Source: Halobacteria archaeon HArc-gm2 (lineage in GTDB: Archaea > Halobacteriota > Halobacteria > Halobacteriales > Haloarculaceae). Taken from it: a stretch of DNA of 64,000 nucleotides. The DNA is taken from the NCBI GenBank assembly GCA_025517465.1, contig JAOPKE010000001.1, positions 682,001 to 746,000 of the forward strand. The letters are read 5' to 3'. Shown piece by piece: positions 17,566 to 28,403 of the stretch. The notes beneath the pieces are model-generated. The model searched no databases and was not told the DNA's origin. It worked only from the letters and a program-made list of their open reading frames with translations. Positions within the stretch are counted from its first letter, which is position 1. The number at the start of each line of letters is the position of its first letter. Both the position numbers and the translations under genes were made by a program.

Positions 17566-20265
17566 ATGACTTTGCACGCCAGAGAGATCAACCAGGACGT
17601 CCGAGAACTCGGCGAACTACTGGGTGACGTGCTCGAATCCCAGTCGTCGACGAGCGCGTTCGAGACTGTTGAACAGCTACGGACCGATTCCATCGCGTAC
17701 CGACGGGGGGACGCCGAGACGCGCGACGCCGTTCGGGAGACGATAGCGGAACTCGACCCGGAGAGACGAGACGTCGTCGCGCGCGCGTTCACGACGTACT
17801 TCGAACTCATCAACCTCGCGGAGGAGCGCCAGCGCGTGCGCCAGATCCGTCAGGGGAGTCAGGACGGCACGCTCGACGACAGCGTCGAACAGGCCGTCGA
17901 GAACCTGGCGAACCGCGGGGCCGACCCGGAGACGGTCGAGGCCGTCCTCGACGACGTCCTCATCCAGCCCACCTTCACGGCTCACCCGACGGAGGCCCGG
18001 CGCAAGACGGTGAAGGCGAAGCTCAGAGCCGTCGCGAGCGACCTGGAGACGCTGGACGAGGTCCGGCTCACCGACGACGAGCAGCGCCACGTCGAGCGCG
18101 ACCTGGCCGCGGAGGTGACGAGTCTCTGGCAAACGCCGCAGGTACGCGATCGCCGCCCCGAGGTGACCGACGAGGCGCTCAACGTCCAGTGGTACATCGA
18201 GAACGTCCTCTTCGACGTCATCGACGACGTCTACGAGTCGCTGGAATCGGCGCTCGCCGACGAGTACGACCCCGACGCGGTCGACGTGTCCAAACTCTAC
18301 GAGTTCCGGTCGTGGGCCGGGTCGGACCGCGACGGCAACCCATACGTAACTCCTGAAGTCACCGAAGAGACCCTGGAGCGCCAGCGCGAGGTCGTCCTGC
18401 CGCTGTACCGCGACCGGCTCAAGGCGCTCTCCGGCGTGTTGAGCCAGGACGCGAGCAACATCGAGACGAGCGGGGCGTTCGACGAGCGTCTCGAAGACCA
18501 CAAGCAACGACTTGCCGGCGTCGCCGTCGAGGCCGAGGAACGGTATCCGGACGAGCCGTATCGCCAGAAACTCAAGCTGATGCGCGAGTCGGTCCTCCGC
18601 GTCGCTGACGTCCGTTCCGGTGGGTACGAGAACGCCGACGCGCTACTCGCGGACCTGCGGATCCTCGCAGACGACCTCCGGCGGAACGACGCCGACGTGA
18701 TCGCCGAGGCCCACGTCGATCCGCTGATCCGCAAAGTCGACACGTTCGGGTTCACGCTCGCGAGCCTCGACCTGCGCGACCACCGCCAGAAGCACACCGA
18801 CGCCATCGACGAGGCGCTGGAATCCGAAGGCATCGACTACAAGGCGAAAGACGAGGCGGGCCGGGTCGAACTCCTCACCGACGCCATCCTGCAGGACGAA
18901 CCCATCGTCGACGTGGACGACACCGACGAACTCTCGGACGACGCCGCTCGCGTCGTTCGCCTCTTCCGGAAGGCTGCCGAGTGGCAGAAAGAGTTCGGCG
19001 TCAACGCCATCGACACCTACTGCATCAGCTGGTGCGAGGAACCGTCCCACGTCCTCGAAGTGCTGTTCCTAGCCGACCAGGCCGGCATCGTCGACCTGCC
19101 CGGCTACTGCGGTTTCGACGTCGTTCCGTTGCTGGAGTCGAAGTACGCCCTGGACGGCGCCCGGCGCATCATGGGGACGCTGTTCGAGAACGAGGCCTAC
19201 GAGCAGGCCCTGGAAGCGCGCGGCGGCGTCCAGGAGATCATGCTCGGCTACTCCGACTCGAACAAGGAGAACGGCTTCCTGGCGGCCAACTGGAGCCTCT
19301 ACCGCAACCAGAAGCGCCTGGCAGCGATCACCGACGACTTCGACGTCGACATGCGGCTGTTCCACGGCCGTGGTGGCTCTATCTCCCGGGGCGGCGGGCC
19401 AATGAACGACGCCATGCTGGCGCTGCCCAACGAGTCGGTGTCGGGCCAGATCAAGTTCACCGAGCAGGGCGAGTCCATCGCCGAGAAGTACGCCAACCCG
19501 AACATCGCCGAGCGCAACCTCGAACAGATGCTCGACGCCCAGATGCGGGCGCGGTTCAACGCGATGGAAGAGCCGGTCGAGGAGGTCCCCGAGGAGTGGG
19601 AGACGGCGATGGAGACGGCTGCCGAGGCCGCCCGCCTCGAGTACCGGTCACTCCTGGAGACCGACGGCTTCGTCGATTTCTTCGAACAGGCGACGCCCAT
19701 CACCGTCATCGAGAACCTCAACATGGGGTCCCGACCGGCTTCGCGCAGTGGAGACCGGAGCGTCGAGGACCTCCGTGCCATTCCGTGGGTGTTCTCGTGG
19801 ACGCAGGCCCGCTGTATCATCCCCGGCTGGTACGGCGTCGCGACCGGCGTCCAGGCGTACCTGGACGACGGGGGTGAGATGGAGACGCTCCGGGAGATGT
19901 ACCGGGAGTGGCCCTTCTTCCGGACGAAACTCGACAACGCGACGCTCGCGCTCGCCCGGACCGATTTCGACATCGCCGAGCGGTACGCGGACCTGGCCGA
20001 CGACGAGTTGCGCGAACGGATCTTCTCGCGCATCGAAGCCGAGTACGACCACACCGTCGACCTCGTGACGACCATCACGGAACGCGAGGAACTGCTCGAC
20101 CGGGAGTGGCTCCGGGAGAATCTCGAACGACGGAACCCGTACGTCGACCCGCTCAACCTCCTCCAGGTCCGTCTGCTACAGCAGTCCCACCTCACCGAGT
20201 CCGAGCAGCGGACGCTTCGGTTGACGGTCCAGGGCATCGCAGCCGGGATGAAGAACACCGGCTGA
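17566..20265 (+). CDS. ppc: Phosphoenolpyruvate carboxylase
   Basis: 899 residues, the usual length of the bacterial-type enzyme rather than the short archaeal PpcA. TAHPTEA (residues 138-144) has the catalytic His, GSDRDGNP binds PEP and FHGRGGSISRGGGP (near 600) is the bicarbonate/PEP loop. QGESIAEKY and FSWTQARCIIPGW are also conserved, and the C-terminus ends in NTG as in this family. It makes oxaloacetate from PEP and bicarbonate to refill the citric acid cycle, and shares PEP with the pyruvate kinase encoded at 33335. Confidence 0.97.
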   Translation: MTLHAREINQDVRELGELLGDVLESQSSTSAFETVEQLRTDSIAYRRGDAETRDAVRETIAELDPERRDVVARAFTTYFELINLAEERQRVRQIRQGSQDGTLDDSVEQAVENLANRGADPETVEAVLDDVLIQPTFTAHPTEARRKTVKAKLRAVASDLETLDEVRLTDDEQRHVERDLAAEVTSLWQTPQVRDRRPEVTDEALNVQWYIENVLFDVIDDVYESLESALADEYDPDAVDVSKLYEFRSWAGSDRDGNPYVTPEVTEETLERQREVVLPLYRDRLKALSGVLSQDASNIETSGAFDERLEDHKQRLAGVAVEAEERYPDEPYRQKLKLMRESVLRVADVRSGGYENADALLADLRILADDLRRNDADVIAEAHVDPLIRKVDTFGFTLASLDLRDHRQKHTDAIDEALESEGIDYKAKDEAGRVELLTDAILQDEPIVDVDDTDELSDDAARVVRLFRKAAEWQKEFGVNAIDTYCISWCEEPSHVLEVLFLADQAGIVDLPGYCGFDVVPLLESKYALDGARRIMGTLFENEAYEQALEARGGVQEIMLGYSDSNKENGFLAANWSLYRNQKRLAAITDDFDVDMRLFHGRGGSISRGGGPMNDAMLALPNESVSGQIKFTEQGESIAEKYANPNIAERNLEQMLDAQMRARFNAMEEPVEEVPEEWETAMETAAEAARLEYRSLLETDGFVDFFEQATPITVIENLNMGSRPASRSGDRSVEDLRAIPWVFSWTQARCIIPGWYGVATGVQAYLDDGGEMETLREMYREWPFFRTKLDNATLALARTDFDIAERYADLADDELRERIFSRIEAEYDHTVDLVTTITEREELLDREWLRENLERRNPYVDPLNLLQVRLLQQSHLTESEQRTLRLTVQGIAAGMKNTG

Positions 20266-20424
20266 TCACGCGGTACTTGGACGGGTATCGTCGGGACCCA
20301 ACACCCCTTCCAGCCGGAGTTCAGTCCCGAACCGGGCCGATCCCACCTCCACGCCGGGGAGCCCTCGTTACGTGTGCCAAATCTCCACATAACTATTTCA
20401 CGTCCCCGTCCATGTGGTACCAGT

Positions 20425-21384
20425 ATGCCTGAGGAAACAGGCGACCATGAGGTGGTGGTGGAACCGGAACTCGAGGACGCCATCCTCGACGTGTTCGACG
20501 AGAGCACCGAGGCGGCCCTGAGCACCCGGACGGTGACCGACGCCGTCGACGGTGAGGAGGCGGTCGTGAGCGCGCATCTCGACAGTCTCGCAGAGCGCGG
20601 AGAGCTGGAGAAAGTGGAACTCGGAGACAAGTACGTCGGCTGGGAACGCCCCACCGAGACGTTCGTCGGCCACGACCAGGAGGGGTCCTACCGGATAACA
20701 GACGAAAAGACCGGCCTCGTCACCAGGGCGGGCGACAGGACGGCGGCGCTCCGGAATCTCGCCGACAGGATCGAGTTACTGGAAGACGGGTCCCACATCG
20801 GCGCCCAGATACTGGGAATCAGCGAGGCGTCGCTCGGACCAGGATACTTCGAATCCGTCGAGGACATCCTCGAATCGTACGTCCGGCCCGACGACCGTCA
20901 CATCTACGTCTACGTCGAGGACGACGGCGTCGACGAGATCGAGACGGCCGCGCAGCTGACCAGGGAGCAGACGATCCTGGGGTTCACGGTCACGGCCGTC
21001 TTCGACCAGGCGTCGTTCTCCGACGTGATGGTCGTCTCGGCCGAGCGGGCGATGGCCGACTCCGACCTCGAACCCGAGCACTTCCCCGTCGGCGTCTTCA
21101 AAGCGACGGCCGTCCACCCCGAACATCAGCAGGAGGGGATCGGGACGGCGCTCGCGAGCCACGGCCTGGCGTACCTGGCGGAGACGCCGCCGGTGTTGAC
21201 GGTCCTGTGGCTCCGTGACGACGGGGCGACGAAGAGCCTCGCTGCGAAGTTCGGGGGAGAAGAACTCGCCACGTTCGACGACGTGGACCTGTCGGGCCGA
21301 CAGTGCCCCCAGTGTGGGTTCGGCGCCGACTGTTCGTGCACCTTCGCCCTGTACTCCTGGGGACTGGACGAGGCCGAGGACTAG
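20425..21384 (+). CDS. GNAT acetyltransferase with N-terminal winged helix
   Basis: 319 residues from the ATG at 20425; an upstream frame start at 20374 is rejected because it adds a Pro/Arg-rich stretch. Residues about 10-70 look like a winged helix (LSTRTVTDAVDGEEAVVSAHLDSL, read in parts). The C-terminal half has the GNAT core VGVFKATAVHPEHQQEGIG, where the last part is the acetyl-CoA pyrophosphate loop, and ends with a CPQCGF...CSC zinc-like cluster. The target is unknown. Its TAG stop overlaps the histidine kinase stop on the other strand in a CTAG. Confidence 0.72.
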   Translation: MPEETGDHEVVVEPELEDAILDVFDESTEAALSTRTVTDAVDGEEAVVSAHLDSLAERGELEKVELGDKYVGWERPTETFVGHDQEGSYRITDEKTGLVTRAGDRTAALRNLADRIELLEDGSHIGAQILGISEASLGPGYFESVEDILESYVRPDDRHIYVYVEDDGVDEIETAAQLTREQTILGFTVTAVFDQASFSDVMVVSAERAMADSDLEPEHFPVGVFKATAVHPEHQQEGIGTALASHGLAYLAETPPVLTVLWLRDDGATKSLAAKFGGEELATFDDVDLSGRQCPQCGFGADCSCTFALYSWGLDEAED

Positions 21385-23087
21385 TCCTGTGGACCCGGCG
21401 GGGTCGCGTCCGCACGGTGGGCCCGTTCGAGACGGAGTTCGAACTTCGTTCCCCGGTCCGTGTGTTCGAAGTGAGCCTCTCCGCCCGAGTTCCGGACGAC
21501 CCAGTTGACGGTCCAGAGGCCGAGTCCGTTACTGTGGGACAGCGGGTCGACCTCGCGGTCCTCGAAGACGTGACGCTCGTTAGGCCTGATTCCGGGCCCG
21601 TCGTCCTCGACGGTGAGTACGAACTCGTCAGGCCGTTCAGTGACGGCTATCCGGACCCACGGCTCGGCTGAGTCGTTGTGGACGACGGCGTTCTCCAGCA
21701 GACAGCGGACCGCGAGTTCGAGTTCCCCGTCGGCGAGTACGAACCCGTCCCGTGGAAGGTCGGTCTCGACGGTGACGTCGTCGAAGTTCTCCCGCAACCA
21801 TTCGACGGCCTCCGAGACGACGTGGACGAGGTCGGTCTCGTACCGGTCCCGGCCGGCGTCGACGAGTTTCTCGATGGCGCGGGCCTTCCGACTCGTCTCG
21901 ATGACGTCGTCACACGTGCGGACTATCGTCTCCGCGTGACTGGCCCGCGGGCCGTCGATGTTGGCCGAGAGTAACTCACCGTGGGCCCGGATCACGTTCA
22001 GATCGTTACTGAGGTCGTGCCTGAAGACGCGTGCGAACACCTGTTTCAGCAGTTCGAGGTCGCGCTGGTGGCGTTTGAGTTCGGAGACGTCCTCGCAGAC
22101 CACCACCGACCCCTCCGACCCGTCGCTCCGGCCGAGGAAGGTCTTCTGCACGGAGAGGTACTGGCGACGACCCTCACGCTCCAGGACGATCTCGTCGTCG
22201 ACCTCGCCGTCTTCGAGGCGTTCGAGTATCTCCGGATACGCCGCCAGCAACGACGGGAGGTGTTTGCCGGTCGCCGTCGGGTCCAGATCGAACATCTCGA
22301 CTGCGGCCTCGTTCAGATACGCGACGACGTCGTCGTCGTTGACGGCGACGACCGCCTCGTCCATCTCGTCGAGGGCGTGACGACGAGCGACGGGGGCGAT
22401 CTCCAGTAACCGGAACCGGTACTGTCCCCACCCCCACAGTGCGGCGCCGGCGAGAAACCCGATCGGTGTCGGATTCAGGTAGCTCTGGGGAAAGACGCCG
22501 AAGTTGTAGGCGATACTCGTCAGCACTGGAATGGACCAGCCGGCGATCAGAATCGCCGATTGTTTCCGGTAGATGCCCTCGAGTTCCGTGTGGTTGTTCA
22601 CGAGGAGGACGCCGCTGACCAGCAACAGGAGGTAGTTGAACGTCGCGTGGGCGTAGAACCACGGACCCTGGTCGAGGATGATGCCGGTGGCGGCGTCGAG
22701 GGACAGCTCCGGTCCCCAGAGCATCGAGTGGGACGCGTCCGTCATCACGAGTAGCAGCGTCACTGCCGGGACGACGAACAGCGGGAGAACGTGTCTGAGC
22801 GCGTATCGTTTCTGTCGCGTGAACTCCAGCGACAGCATGAACCAGCCGATGACAGAGAGGTTCACGAACAGGAGGAGGGTGTCGACGCTGACCAGCGACC
22901 AGGTGTGGTCGTCGACGAGCACGAGGAGGGCCCAGCTCACCGACCAGCCGGCCATCCCGACGAGGAGGAGGGCGAGCCATCGGCCACCGGGCTTTTCGCG
23001 TTTGTCCCACGCGAGCTGTAGCAACCAGCCTGCCGGGACGACCGTCAGAAGCAGGAGAAGTCCGTAGAGATCGGCACCCGAAACCAT
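21381..23087 (-). CDS. Membrane histidine kinase with 7TM sensor and PAS domain
   Basis: 568 residues. About seven hydrophobic spans fill residues 5-240, matching the N-terminal 7TM region of archaeal histidine kinases, then a PAS domain (about 240-340). The H-box is RVFRHDLSNDLN, the haloarchaeal HisKA variant. The ATPase domain has N-box LLENAVVHND and G-boxes VEDDGPGI and SNGLGLWTV. It autophosphorylates on His for transfer to a response regulator, but no partner regulator gene is adjacent, so it is an orphan. The stimulus is unknown. Confidence 0.92.
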   Translation of the reverse strand: MVSGADLYGLLLLLTVVPAGWLLQLAWDKREKPGGRWLALLLVGMAGWSVSWALLVLVDDHTWSLVSVDTLLLFVNLSVIGWFMLSLEFTRQKRYALRHVLPLFVVPAVTLLLVMTDASHSMLWGPELSLDAATGIILDQGPWFYAHATFNYLLLLVSGVLLVNNHTELEGIYRKQSAILIAGWSIPVLTSIAYNFGVFPQSYLNPTPIGFLAGAALWGWGQYRFRLLEIAPVARRHALDEMDEAVVAVNDDDVVAYLNEAAVEMFDLDPTATGKHLPSLLAAYPEILERLEDGEVDDEIVLEREGRRQYLSVQKTFLGRSDGSEGSVVVCEDVSELKRHQRDLELLKQVFARVFRHDLSNDLNVIRAHGELLSANIDGPRASHAETIVRTCDDVIETSRKARAIEKLVDAGRDRYETDLVHVVSEAVEWLRENFDDVTVETDLPRDGFVLADGELELAVRCLLENAVVHNDSAEPWVRIAVTERPDEFVLTVEDDGPGIRPNERHVFEDREVDPLSHSNGLGLWTVNWVVRNSGGEAHFEHTDRGTKFELRLERAHRADATPPGPQD

Positions 23088-23234
23088 TTGATCGAGTTAT
23101 TCGAGCTATCCATTAGAACCTTTGTTACGGATCGCTGACCTGATCCGCGAACGAGGCCCGGACGTGACGGTTCGGTGAGGGGTATGGGCTGTGACGGCCG
23201 GGATTTTTACGTTGTTCGGGCCGTATTTACCTGT

Positions 23235-23684
23235 ATGGCACTCGAAACGATACTTCTGGCACTCGGACCGAACGATAGAGACCGCGTCGAGCAACTGGCG
23301 AACATCGTCGTCGACATCGCCGGACCGACGGGCGCGGACGTCGTCCTCGCGCACGTCTTCACCGACGAGGAGTTCCGCGAGGCCGCCTCGCGCCTGGACT
23401 TCGACGAACCGGAAGACGCGACTGCCATCGACGTCGCGAACAGGCACGCGACCGTCCGCGACATCGCCGGTCGACTCGATGACGAGAAGGTCGACTACGC
23501 GATCGCTTCCGAAGTCGGTGACCACGGCGACGCCATCGTCGACCTCGCGACGTCCGAGGACGCAGACCTCGTCGTCGTCGGCGGTCGGAAGCGCTCGCCG
23601 ACCGGCAAGGCCGTCTTCGGTTCCACGGCACAGCAGGTGATGCTCGAAGCGCCCGCCCCCGTGACGTTCGTCCGGGGCGACTGA
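23235..23684 (+). CDS. Universal stress protein UspA family
   Basis: 149 residues from the ATG at 23235; the longer frame from 23175 adds a non-family leader. The single Usp domain ends with the ATP-binding signature VVGGRKRSPTGKAVFGST (G-2x-G-9x-G-S/T). Such proteins bind nucleotides and are induced by stress; haloarchaea carry many. It lies between the divergent histidine kinase and the convergent glpC gene. Confidence 0.9.
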   Translation: MALETILLALGPNDRDRVEQLANIVVDIAGPTGADVVLAHVFTDEEFREAASRLDFDEPEDATAIDVANRHATVRDIAGRLDDEKVDYAIASEVGDHGDAIVDLATSEDADLVVVGGRKRSPTGKAVFGSTAQQVMLEAPAPVTFVRGD

Positions 23685-23724
23685 GCGGCCGCTTCCTCTT
23701 CGGATCGGACCCCGCGGACACCTC

Positions 23725-25152
23725 TCAGGCGTCGACCAGCGCAGCTTCGAGCACCTGCAGCGGGTGGCGTATCTCGTAACCCGTTCCGTGTTCCATCTGC
23801 ATCGCGCAGGTCGGGCACTCGGTGAGTCCCGTCGTTCCCTCGGCCGCTTCCATGTGTTCGAACATCTCCTCGCCGATGGCCATCGAGACGTCGTACCGGT
23901 CCGCTTTCCAGCCGTAGGTTCCCGAAATCCCGGAACAGGAGTCGCCGACGTCGGTGACGGTGACGCCCTCCAGGTCGCGGAACAGTTCGACCGCTTGCCG
24001 GTGGAGTCCCTGGTTCCGCGCGTGACAGGGTGCGTGATAGGACAGGTCCGGATACTCCACCTCGACGCCGGATAGCGCTCCCGACAGATCCTCGTTGATG
24101 CGGAGGTACTCGACCGCCTCGTACGTGTTCGAGGCGACGTCGTCGACGCCGTCGTAGTCGAACAGTTCGGGGTACTCCTGGCGGAGCGCCATCGAACAGG
24201 ACGTACACGAACAGACCGCGTCGTATCCTTCCTCGACCAGCGCGGACAGCGAGGGGACGTTCGTCTCGGCGTGGCGCCGGGCGTCGTCGAGCATCCCGTT
24301 TGCGAACATCGGCGTCCCCGAGCAACCCTGCTCGGGAACCACTACTTCGTAGCCGAACTGCTCGAACACGCGAACCAGGGCCTTACCGACTTCGGGCGTG
24401 TTGTAGTTCGCGTAGCAGCCGTGGAAGTAGGCGATCTTCCGGTCGGTCCCGTCGTCTCCGTCGGCTGCTCCGTCTCTGCTGTCTCCGCCGTCTCCGCCAT
24501 CCGCGGCGGCCACCAGCCCCCGTTCGATGCGGGCCCGCCGGGCCCGTTCACGCGACGCCTCAGCGCCGCCGCGAGACGCCCACCACTCGCGGAACGTCTC
24601 CGTCGCGAACGACGGGAACTCCCGTTCGCTCGTGACGCCCATCGCCTTCTCCATGACCCAGCGCGCCGGCCCGAAGTTCATCGCGGCGTTCGCCAGGCGG
24701 GGAACGTAGCTCGCCAGCCACGCCGACGTCCGGTAGTTGGCGAGTAACCGATTCCGCCAGTACTCGACGGACGTCTTCGACTGCTGTTCGCGGACGTACT
24801 CGCCCCGTGCGGTGTTGTGCATCTGGCTGAGCGGGACGTCGGAGGGACAACTGCTGTCACAGCGCATGCAGTTCGAGCACTTCATAACCGAGTCGTCGAC
24901 GTCGTAGTCCTCGTCGGTCTGCTTCAATCGCCACTGTTCGGGGCCCTGGAACTTCGGGCCGGGGAACTCGTCGTCCACCTCGGCGACCGGGCAGTTGGTG
25001 TCACAGGTCGAGCACTTGTAACAGGAGTCCGCGCCGGGCCGGAGGTCCATCTCCTCGGCCTCGGGGAACACCTGGACCGGTTCGAACGCCTCGTCCGGTC
25101 CCGATTCTCCCGCGTCGAACGTCGTCTCGTCAGTTCTGTCTGCGTCACTCAT
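23725..25152 (-). CDS. glpC: Anaerobic glycerol-3-phosphate dehydrogenase subunit C
   Basis: 475 residues. Two ferredoxin-type 4Fe-4S motifs (CYKCSTCDTNCP near residue 45 and CSNCMRCDSSCP near 90) are followed by two CCG domains (CYANYN...GCSGTPM, CSCTSC, then CHARNQG, SCSGISG and CPTCAMQ). The acidic loop near residue 225 is Asp/Gly-rich. The subunit passes electrons from GlpAB to the membrane quinone pool. It is the third gene of glpABC, 3 bases after glpB. In haloarchaea this enzyme is used aerobically for glycerol catabolism. Confidence 0.95.
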   Translation of the reverse strand: MSDADRTDETTFDAGESGPDEAFEPVQVFPEAEEMDLRPGADSCYKCSTCDTNCPVAEVDDEFPGPKFQGPEQWRLKQTDEDYDVDDSVMKCSNCMRCDSSCPSDVPLSQMHNTARGEYVREQQSKTSVEYWRNRLLANYRTSAWLASYVPRLANAAMNFGPARWVMEKAMGVTSEREFPSFATETFREWWASRGGAEASRERARRARIERGLVAAADGGDGGDSRDGAADGDDGTDRKIAYFHGCYANYNTPEVGKALVRVFEQFGYEVVVPEQGCSGTPMFANGMLDDARRHAETNVPSLSALVEEGYDAVCSCTSCSMALRQEYPELFDYDGVDDVASNTYEAVEYLRINEDLSGALSGVEVEYPDLSYHAPCHARNQGLHRQAVELFRDLEGVTVTDVGDSCSGISGTYGWKADRYDVSMAIGEEMFEHMEAAEGTTGLTECPTCAMQMEHGTGYEIRHPLQVLEAALVDA

Positions 25153-25155
25153 TGG

Positions 25156-26430
25156 TCACACCTCCTCGGCCGCTCGCCTGCCCGCCTCGTATCCCGTCGC
25201 TATCGAGACGCCCGCGCCCGACTTCTCCGCGGCCAGGTCGTAGCCGCCGACGACGCTCCCGGCCGCCCGCAGGTTGTCGAACGCCACGGTGCCCTCGCCG
25301 TCTCTCGGCCGCAGGTCCTCGCCGACGTCGACGCCGAACCGTGCGAACTCGTGGTCGTCGAAGACGCCGTCCTCGAACCAGTCGTAGCGGTCAGCCGGGT
25401 GGGGGACGTGGCAGTCGAAAATCGGCTCGCGGACACCGGCCCGATCCGACGCTATCCCTTTCCCGACGAGGCCGCCCGTCGCGAGGACGAACTGGTCGGC
25501 GTGGTAGGGGACCCGGTTGCCGTTGCGGTCCAGAATCACGCTGTCGACGCGGCCGTCACCGTCGGCCTCGTAGTCGACGACCGGGTTGCCGCTGTCGATC
25601 GACGCCCCCGAATCGTCGAGGGCCGCGAACAGCCGGTCCTCGAGGCGCATCCCCGGGAGCGACGGCGGTCCCATCGGGACTTCGAAGACGGGCACGTCGA
25701 GATACCGGACCAGGTCGGCGCGGACGTCGTCGTGGTTCTCCTCGCCGAGCAGCGCGGGAAAGCCGACGCGCTCGTGGCCGTCCAGTTTCGCCTTCACTCG
25801 CTCGGCCAGATCCTTTCGGGTACCAAGCTGCCGTCCGCCGCCGGTCACTTCCTCGTCCTCGTCGAGTGACTGGGCGTACCGGGTCACCTTGGCGTCGTCG
25901 CGTAGGTCGCCCGGGAACGGGATAGTCACGCCGTCGACGTCGAAGGGCACGCCGGCCGCTTCGAGGTGGCGGGCCGCCAGCGGTGCGTCGAAGTCCGTGA
26001 CCGTCTGGAAGCCGACCAGGAGCAGGTCGCCGCCGGCCGACGCGACGCCGGGCGCGACGCTCGCGGGGTAGCGCGCCGTCGGCTTGACCGTCCCGCCGTG
26101 GGTCGGGACGAGCGCGTTCGCGTCCGTATGGCCGCCGCGGTAGCCCGGAACCGAATCGTCGAACAGCGAGAGCCCGTCCCGGAGCGTCGCTTCGCCGAGG
26201 ATGCTGTAGGGGTGGCCCTCGTGTAGCCGGTCCATTGCCTCGAACGGGTCGGCGACGGGTCCCTCACCGTCGACGTAGCCCAGGACGTCGACGAGCCCCG
26301 TCGCCATCCGGAGGGTGCTCTGCTTGTACGAAGTGAGTCGAACGTTCGCCCCCTCGCGCGCGGCCGAGAGGGCCGCCATCGTCCCCGCGAGGCCGCCGCC
26401 GATGACCAGCACGTCCGACTCAATCGCCAT
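25156..26430 (-). CDS. glpB: Anaerobic glycerol-3-phosphate dehydrogenase subunit B
   Basis: 424 residues. An N-terminal FAD/NAD-binding motif [17 protein letters not shown] is at residues 7-23. The remainder fits the GlpB flavoprotein family, ending with [15 protein letters not shown] and [13 protein letters not shown]. It forms the soluble dimer with GlpA that oxidises glycerol-3-phosphate to dihydroxyacetone phosphate. Its start overlaps the glpA stop by 11 bases, indicating translational coupling. Confidence 0.94.
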   Translation of the reverse strand: MAIESDVLVIGGGLAGTMAALSAAREGANVRLTSYKQSTLRMATGLVDVLGYVDGEGPVADPFEAMDRLHEGHPYSILGEATLRDGLSLFDDSVPGYRGGHTDANALVPTHGGTVKPTARYPASVAPGVASAGGDLLLVGFQTVTDFDAPLAARHLEAAGVPFDVDGVTIPFPGDLRDDAKVTRYAQSLDEDEEVTGGGRQLGTRKDLAERVKAKLDGHERVGFPALLGEENHDDVRADLVRYLDVPVFEVPMGPPSLPGMRLEDRLFAALDDSGASIDSGNPVVDYEADGDGRVDSVILDRNGNRVPYHADQFVLATGGLVGKGIASDRAGVREPIFDCHVPHPADRYDWFEDGVFDDHEFARFGVDVGEDLRPRDGEGTVAFDNLRAAGSVVGGYDLAAEKSGAGVSIATGYEAGRRAAEEV

Positions 26431-28141
26431 CGCTGGCCTCCGTGGGACCGCCGTCGGCCATCGCGCCAGCCTCCGGCCCGCCGTCGAACGCGTCGAACGC
26501 GATCGAACCGTCGCGGTTCGCGGGATCGCTGTCCCTGTTCTGCGTCGTCGCCTGGAGCGCGTAGTTGAGCATCGCCTGGGAGAGCTGTTCGCCCCAGAGC
26601 GCGTGGCGCTGGCCCTTCCAGCGCTCCTGGAGCAGGTCGTCCCACGAGTCGCGGACGACCGGTTCCCCGTACTGGGGGTGGAGTTCGTTCGCCATCCGGT
26701 GACAGCAGAAGCCGCCCTGGCAGTTGCCCATGGAGGCCCGCGTCCGGATCCGGCTCGCGTTCAGGTCGCTGCCCGCCTGGTCGATGGCGTCTCGCATCTC
26801 CGCCCGCGTGACGCCCTCGCAGTCACAGACGACCGGGTTCGGCGCGTCCGTGCCCAGGACCTCTTCGGCCCGCGACCCGAGTCGCTCGACGCTGCGGCGA
26901 CCGATCGGTGACCGGAGACCGAACTCGTCCATGTAGTCTCTGAGCACCTGGAAGTCCTCGCTACCGGGGAGGGGAACCTCGGCCGTCCGGCAGTCCGCGT
27001 CGATACCGAATATCGCGCAGACGTGGTCGGCAATCTCCTCGCCCATCATGCGGTAGGTGGTGAACTTGCCGCCGACGATGCTCGTCATCCCGGGCACGCC
27101 GTCGCGGTCCTCGTGGTCGAGCAGGAAGTAGTCTCGCGTGATGTCGGTCGGATCAGCGGTGCCAGTCTCCGGCGGTTCGTACAGCGGGCGGACGCCCCAG
27201 AACGACCGTATCGAGCGGGCCTCCGAGAGGATGGGGACGAGTTCCGAGAGCGTGTCGATCATCTGGTCTACTTCCCACTGCTCCTCGGGGTAGTTTTCGG
27301 GGTCTTCGACCTCCTCGTCGGTCGTCCCGAGGATCGCGGTGGTCTCGTGAGGCACGACGATGTCGGCGTCGCCCTTGGGGCGGCAGCGGTTGATCACGGT
27401 GTCGACCTGGCGGACGTTCATGATCGTCATCACGCCCTTCGACGGGCGGACCTCGACGTCGAGGCCCGCCATGTCGCCGATCCGACCGGCCCAGGCGCCG
27501 GTGGCGTTGACGACGTGATCTGCCCTGATCTCCTCGCGCCCGGACTGGACGCCGTGGACCCGCTCGCCGGGTTTCGCCCCGTGTTCGACGTCGACGCCGA
27601 CCACCTCCCCGTCCTCGACGATCAGGTCTCTGACTTTCGCGTGCGTCTCGATGCGGGCGCCGTGTTCCATCGCGCTGCCGGCGTTCGCGACGACGAGGCG
27701 GAACGGGTCCACGGCCCCGTCGGGGACGGCGATGGCCTTCTCGACGTCGGTCGCGAGGTGCGGTTCCCGTTCGCGGGCCTCGCGGCCGGAGAGGACTTCC
27801 GCGGGGATGCCGCACTCTTCACAGCCGCGGAGTTTCTGCTCGAAGTACTCCTCGGTGTCCTCGGGGCGTTTGACGAACAATCCGCCGGTCATCTCGACGC
27901 AGTGGGCGGCGATATCCCGCAGGACGCGGTTCTCCTCGATGCACTCGCGGGCGCTCTTCTGGTCGGAGACGGCGTACCGGCCGCCGCTGTGGAGCAACCC
28001 GTGCATCCGGCCCGTCGTCCCGTGTGTGAGGTTCCCCTGTTCGACGAGGACCACGTCGAGGCCACGCATCGCGAGGTCGCGGGTGACGCCGACGCCCGTC
28101 GACCCACCGCCCACGACGACGACCCTGGGTGTCGATGCCAT
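26420..28141 (-). CDS. glpA: Anaerobic glycerol-3-phosphate dehydrogenase subunit A
   Basis: 573 residues from ATG at 28141; the frame extends to 28177 but those 12 residues lie upstream of the dinucleotide fold. It shows [18 protein letters not shown] and the GlpA/GlpD signature [17 protein letters not shown]. The C-terminal BFD-like [2Fe-2S] domain has VCDCEGVT and GNCQGGFC. It is the catalytic FAD subunit. It heads glpABC, divergent from glpK over 262 bases that probably hold both promoters. Confidence 0.95.
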   Translation of the reverse strand: MASTPRVVVVGGGSTGVGVTRDLAMRGLDVVLVEQGNLTHGTTGRMHGLLHSGGRYAVSDQKSARECIEENRVLRDIAAHCVEMTGGLFVKRPEDTEEYFEQKLRGCEECGIPAEVLSGREAREREPHLATDVEKAIAVPDGAVDPFRLVVANAGSAMEHGARIETHAKVRDLIVEDGEVVGVDVEHGAKPGERVHGVQSGREEIRADHVVNATGAWAGRIGDMAGLDVEVRPSKGVMTIMNVRQVDTVINRCRPKGDADIVVPHETTAILGTTDEEVEDPENYPEEQWEVDQMIDTLSELVPILSEARSIRSFWGVRPLYEPPETGTADPTDITRDYFLLDHEDRDGVPGMTSIVGGKFTTYRMMGEEIADHVCAIFGIDADCRTAEVPLPGSEDFQVLRDYMDEFGLRSPIGRRSVERLGSRAEEVLGTDAPNPVVCDCEGVTRAEMRDAIDQAGSDLNASRIRTRASMGNCQGGFCCHRMANELHPQYGEPVVRDSWDDLLQERWKGQRHALWGEQLSQAMLNYALQATTQNRDSDPANRDGSIAFDAFDGGPEAGAMADGGPTEASDGD

Positions 28142-28403
28142 GCAACTACGTGAACGGTCTCGGGCCGGCCACTTCAATCTTTACCGACACTCATACCCAG
28201 ACAGTAATCATCACGTTCGTACCAGATTGTTACTTGCCACCGTGCATCACTCGTTGCGGCCAAATTCGCCATTCTGGTACATTTCAGGGAATTCTGTGAG
28301 GACGTGTCGGCACGACGCGAAGTTTTATACTGATTCCACATGAACTTTACCGACAAGGCGGTGACGAGCGTAACTACCCGCCAGCTCCAGAGAGATCACC
28401 GAC
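28142..28403. promoter_or_regulatory. Divergent glpA/glpK control region
   Basis: An 8-bp inverted repeat GTACCAGA (28219-28226) and TCTGGTAC (28273-28280) sits near the centre. An 11-bp direct repeat CTTTACCGACA occurs at 28179-28189 and 28345-28355, 38 bases from glpA and 49 bases from glpK. A TATA element TTTTATACT lies at about 28323-28331 for glpK. Co-regulation of both operons by one factor is plausible. Confidence 0.5.
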
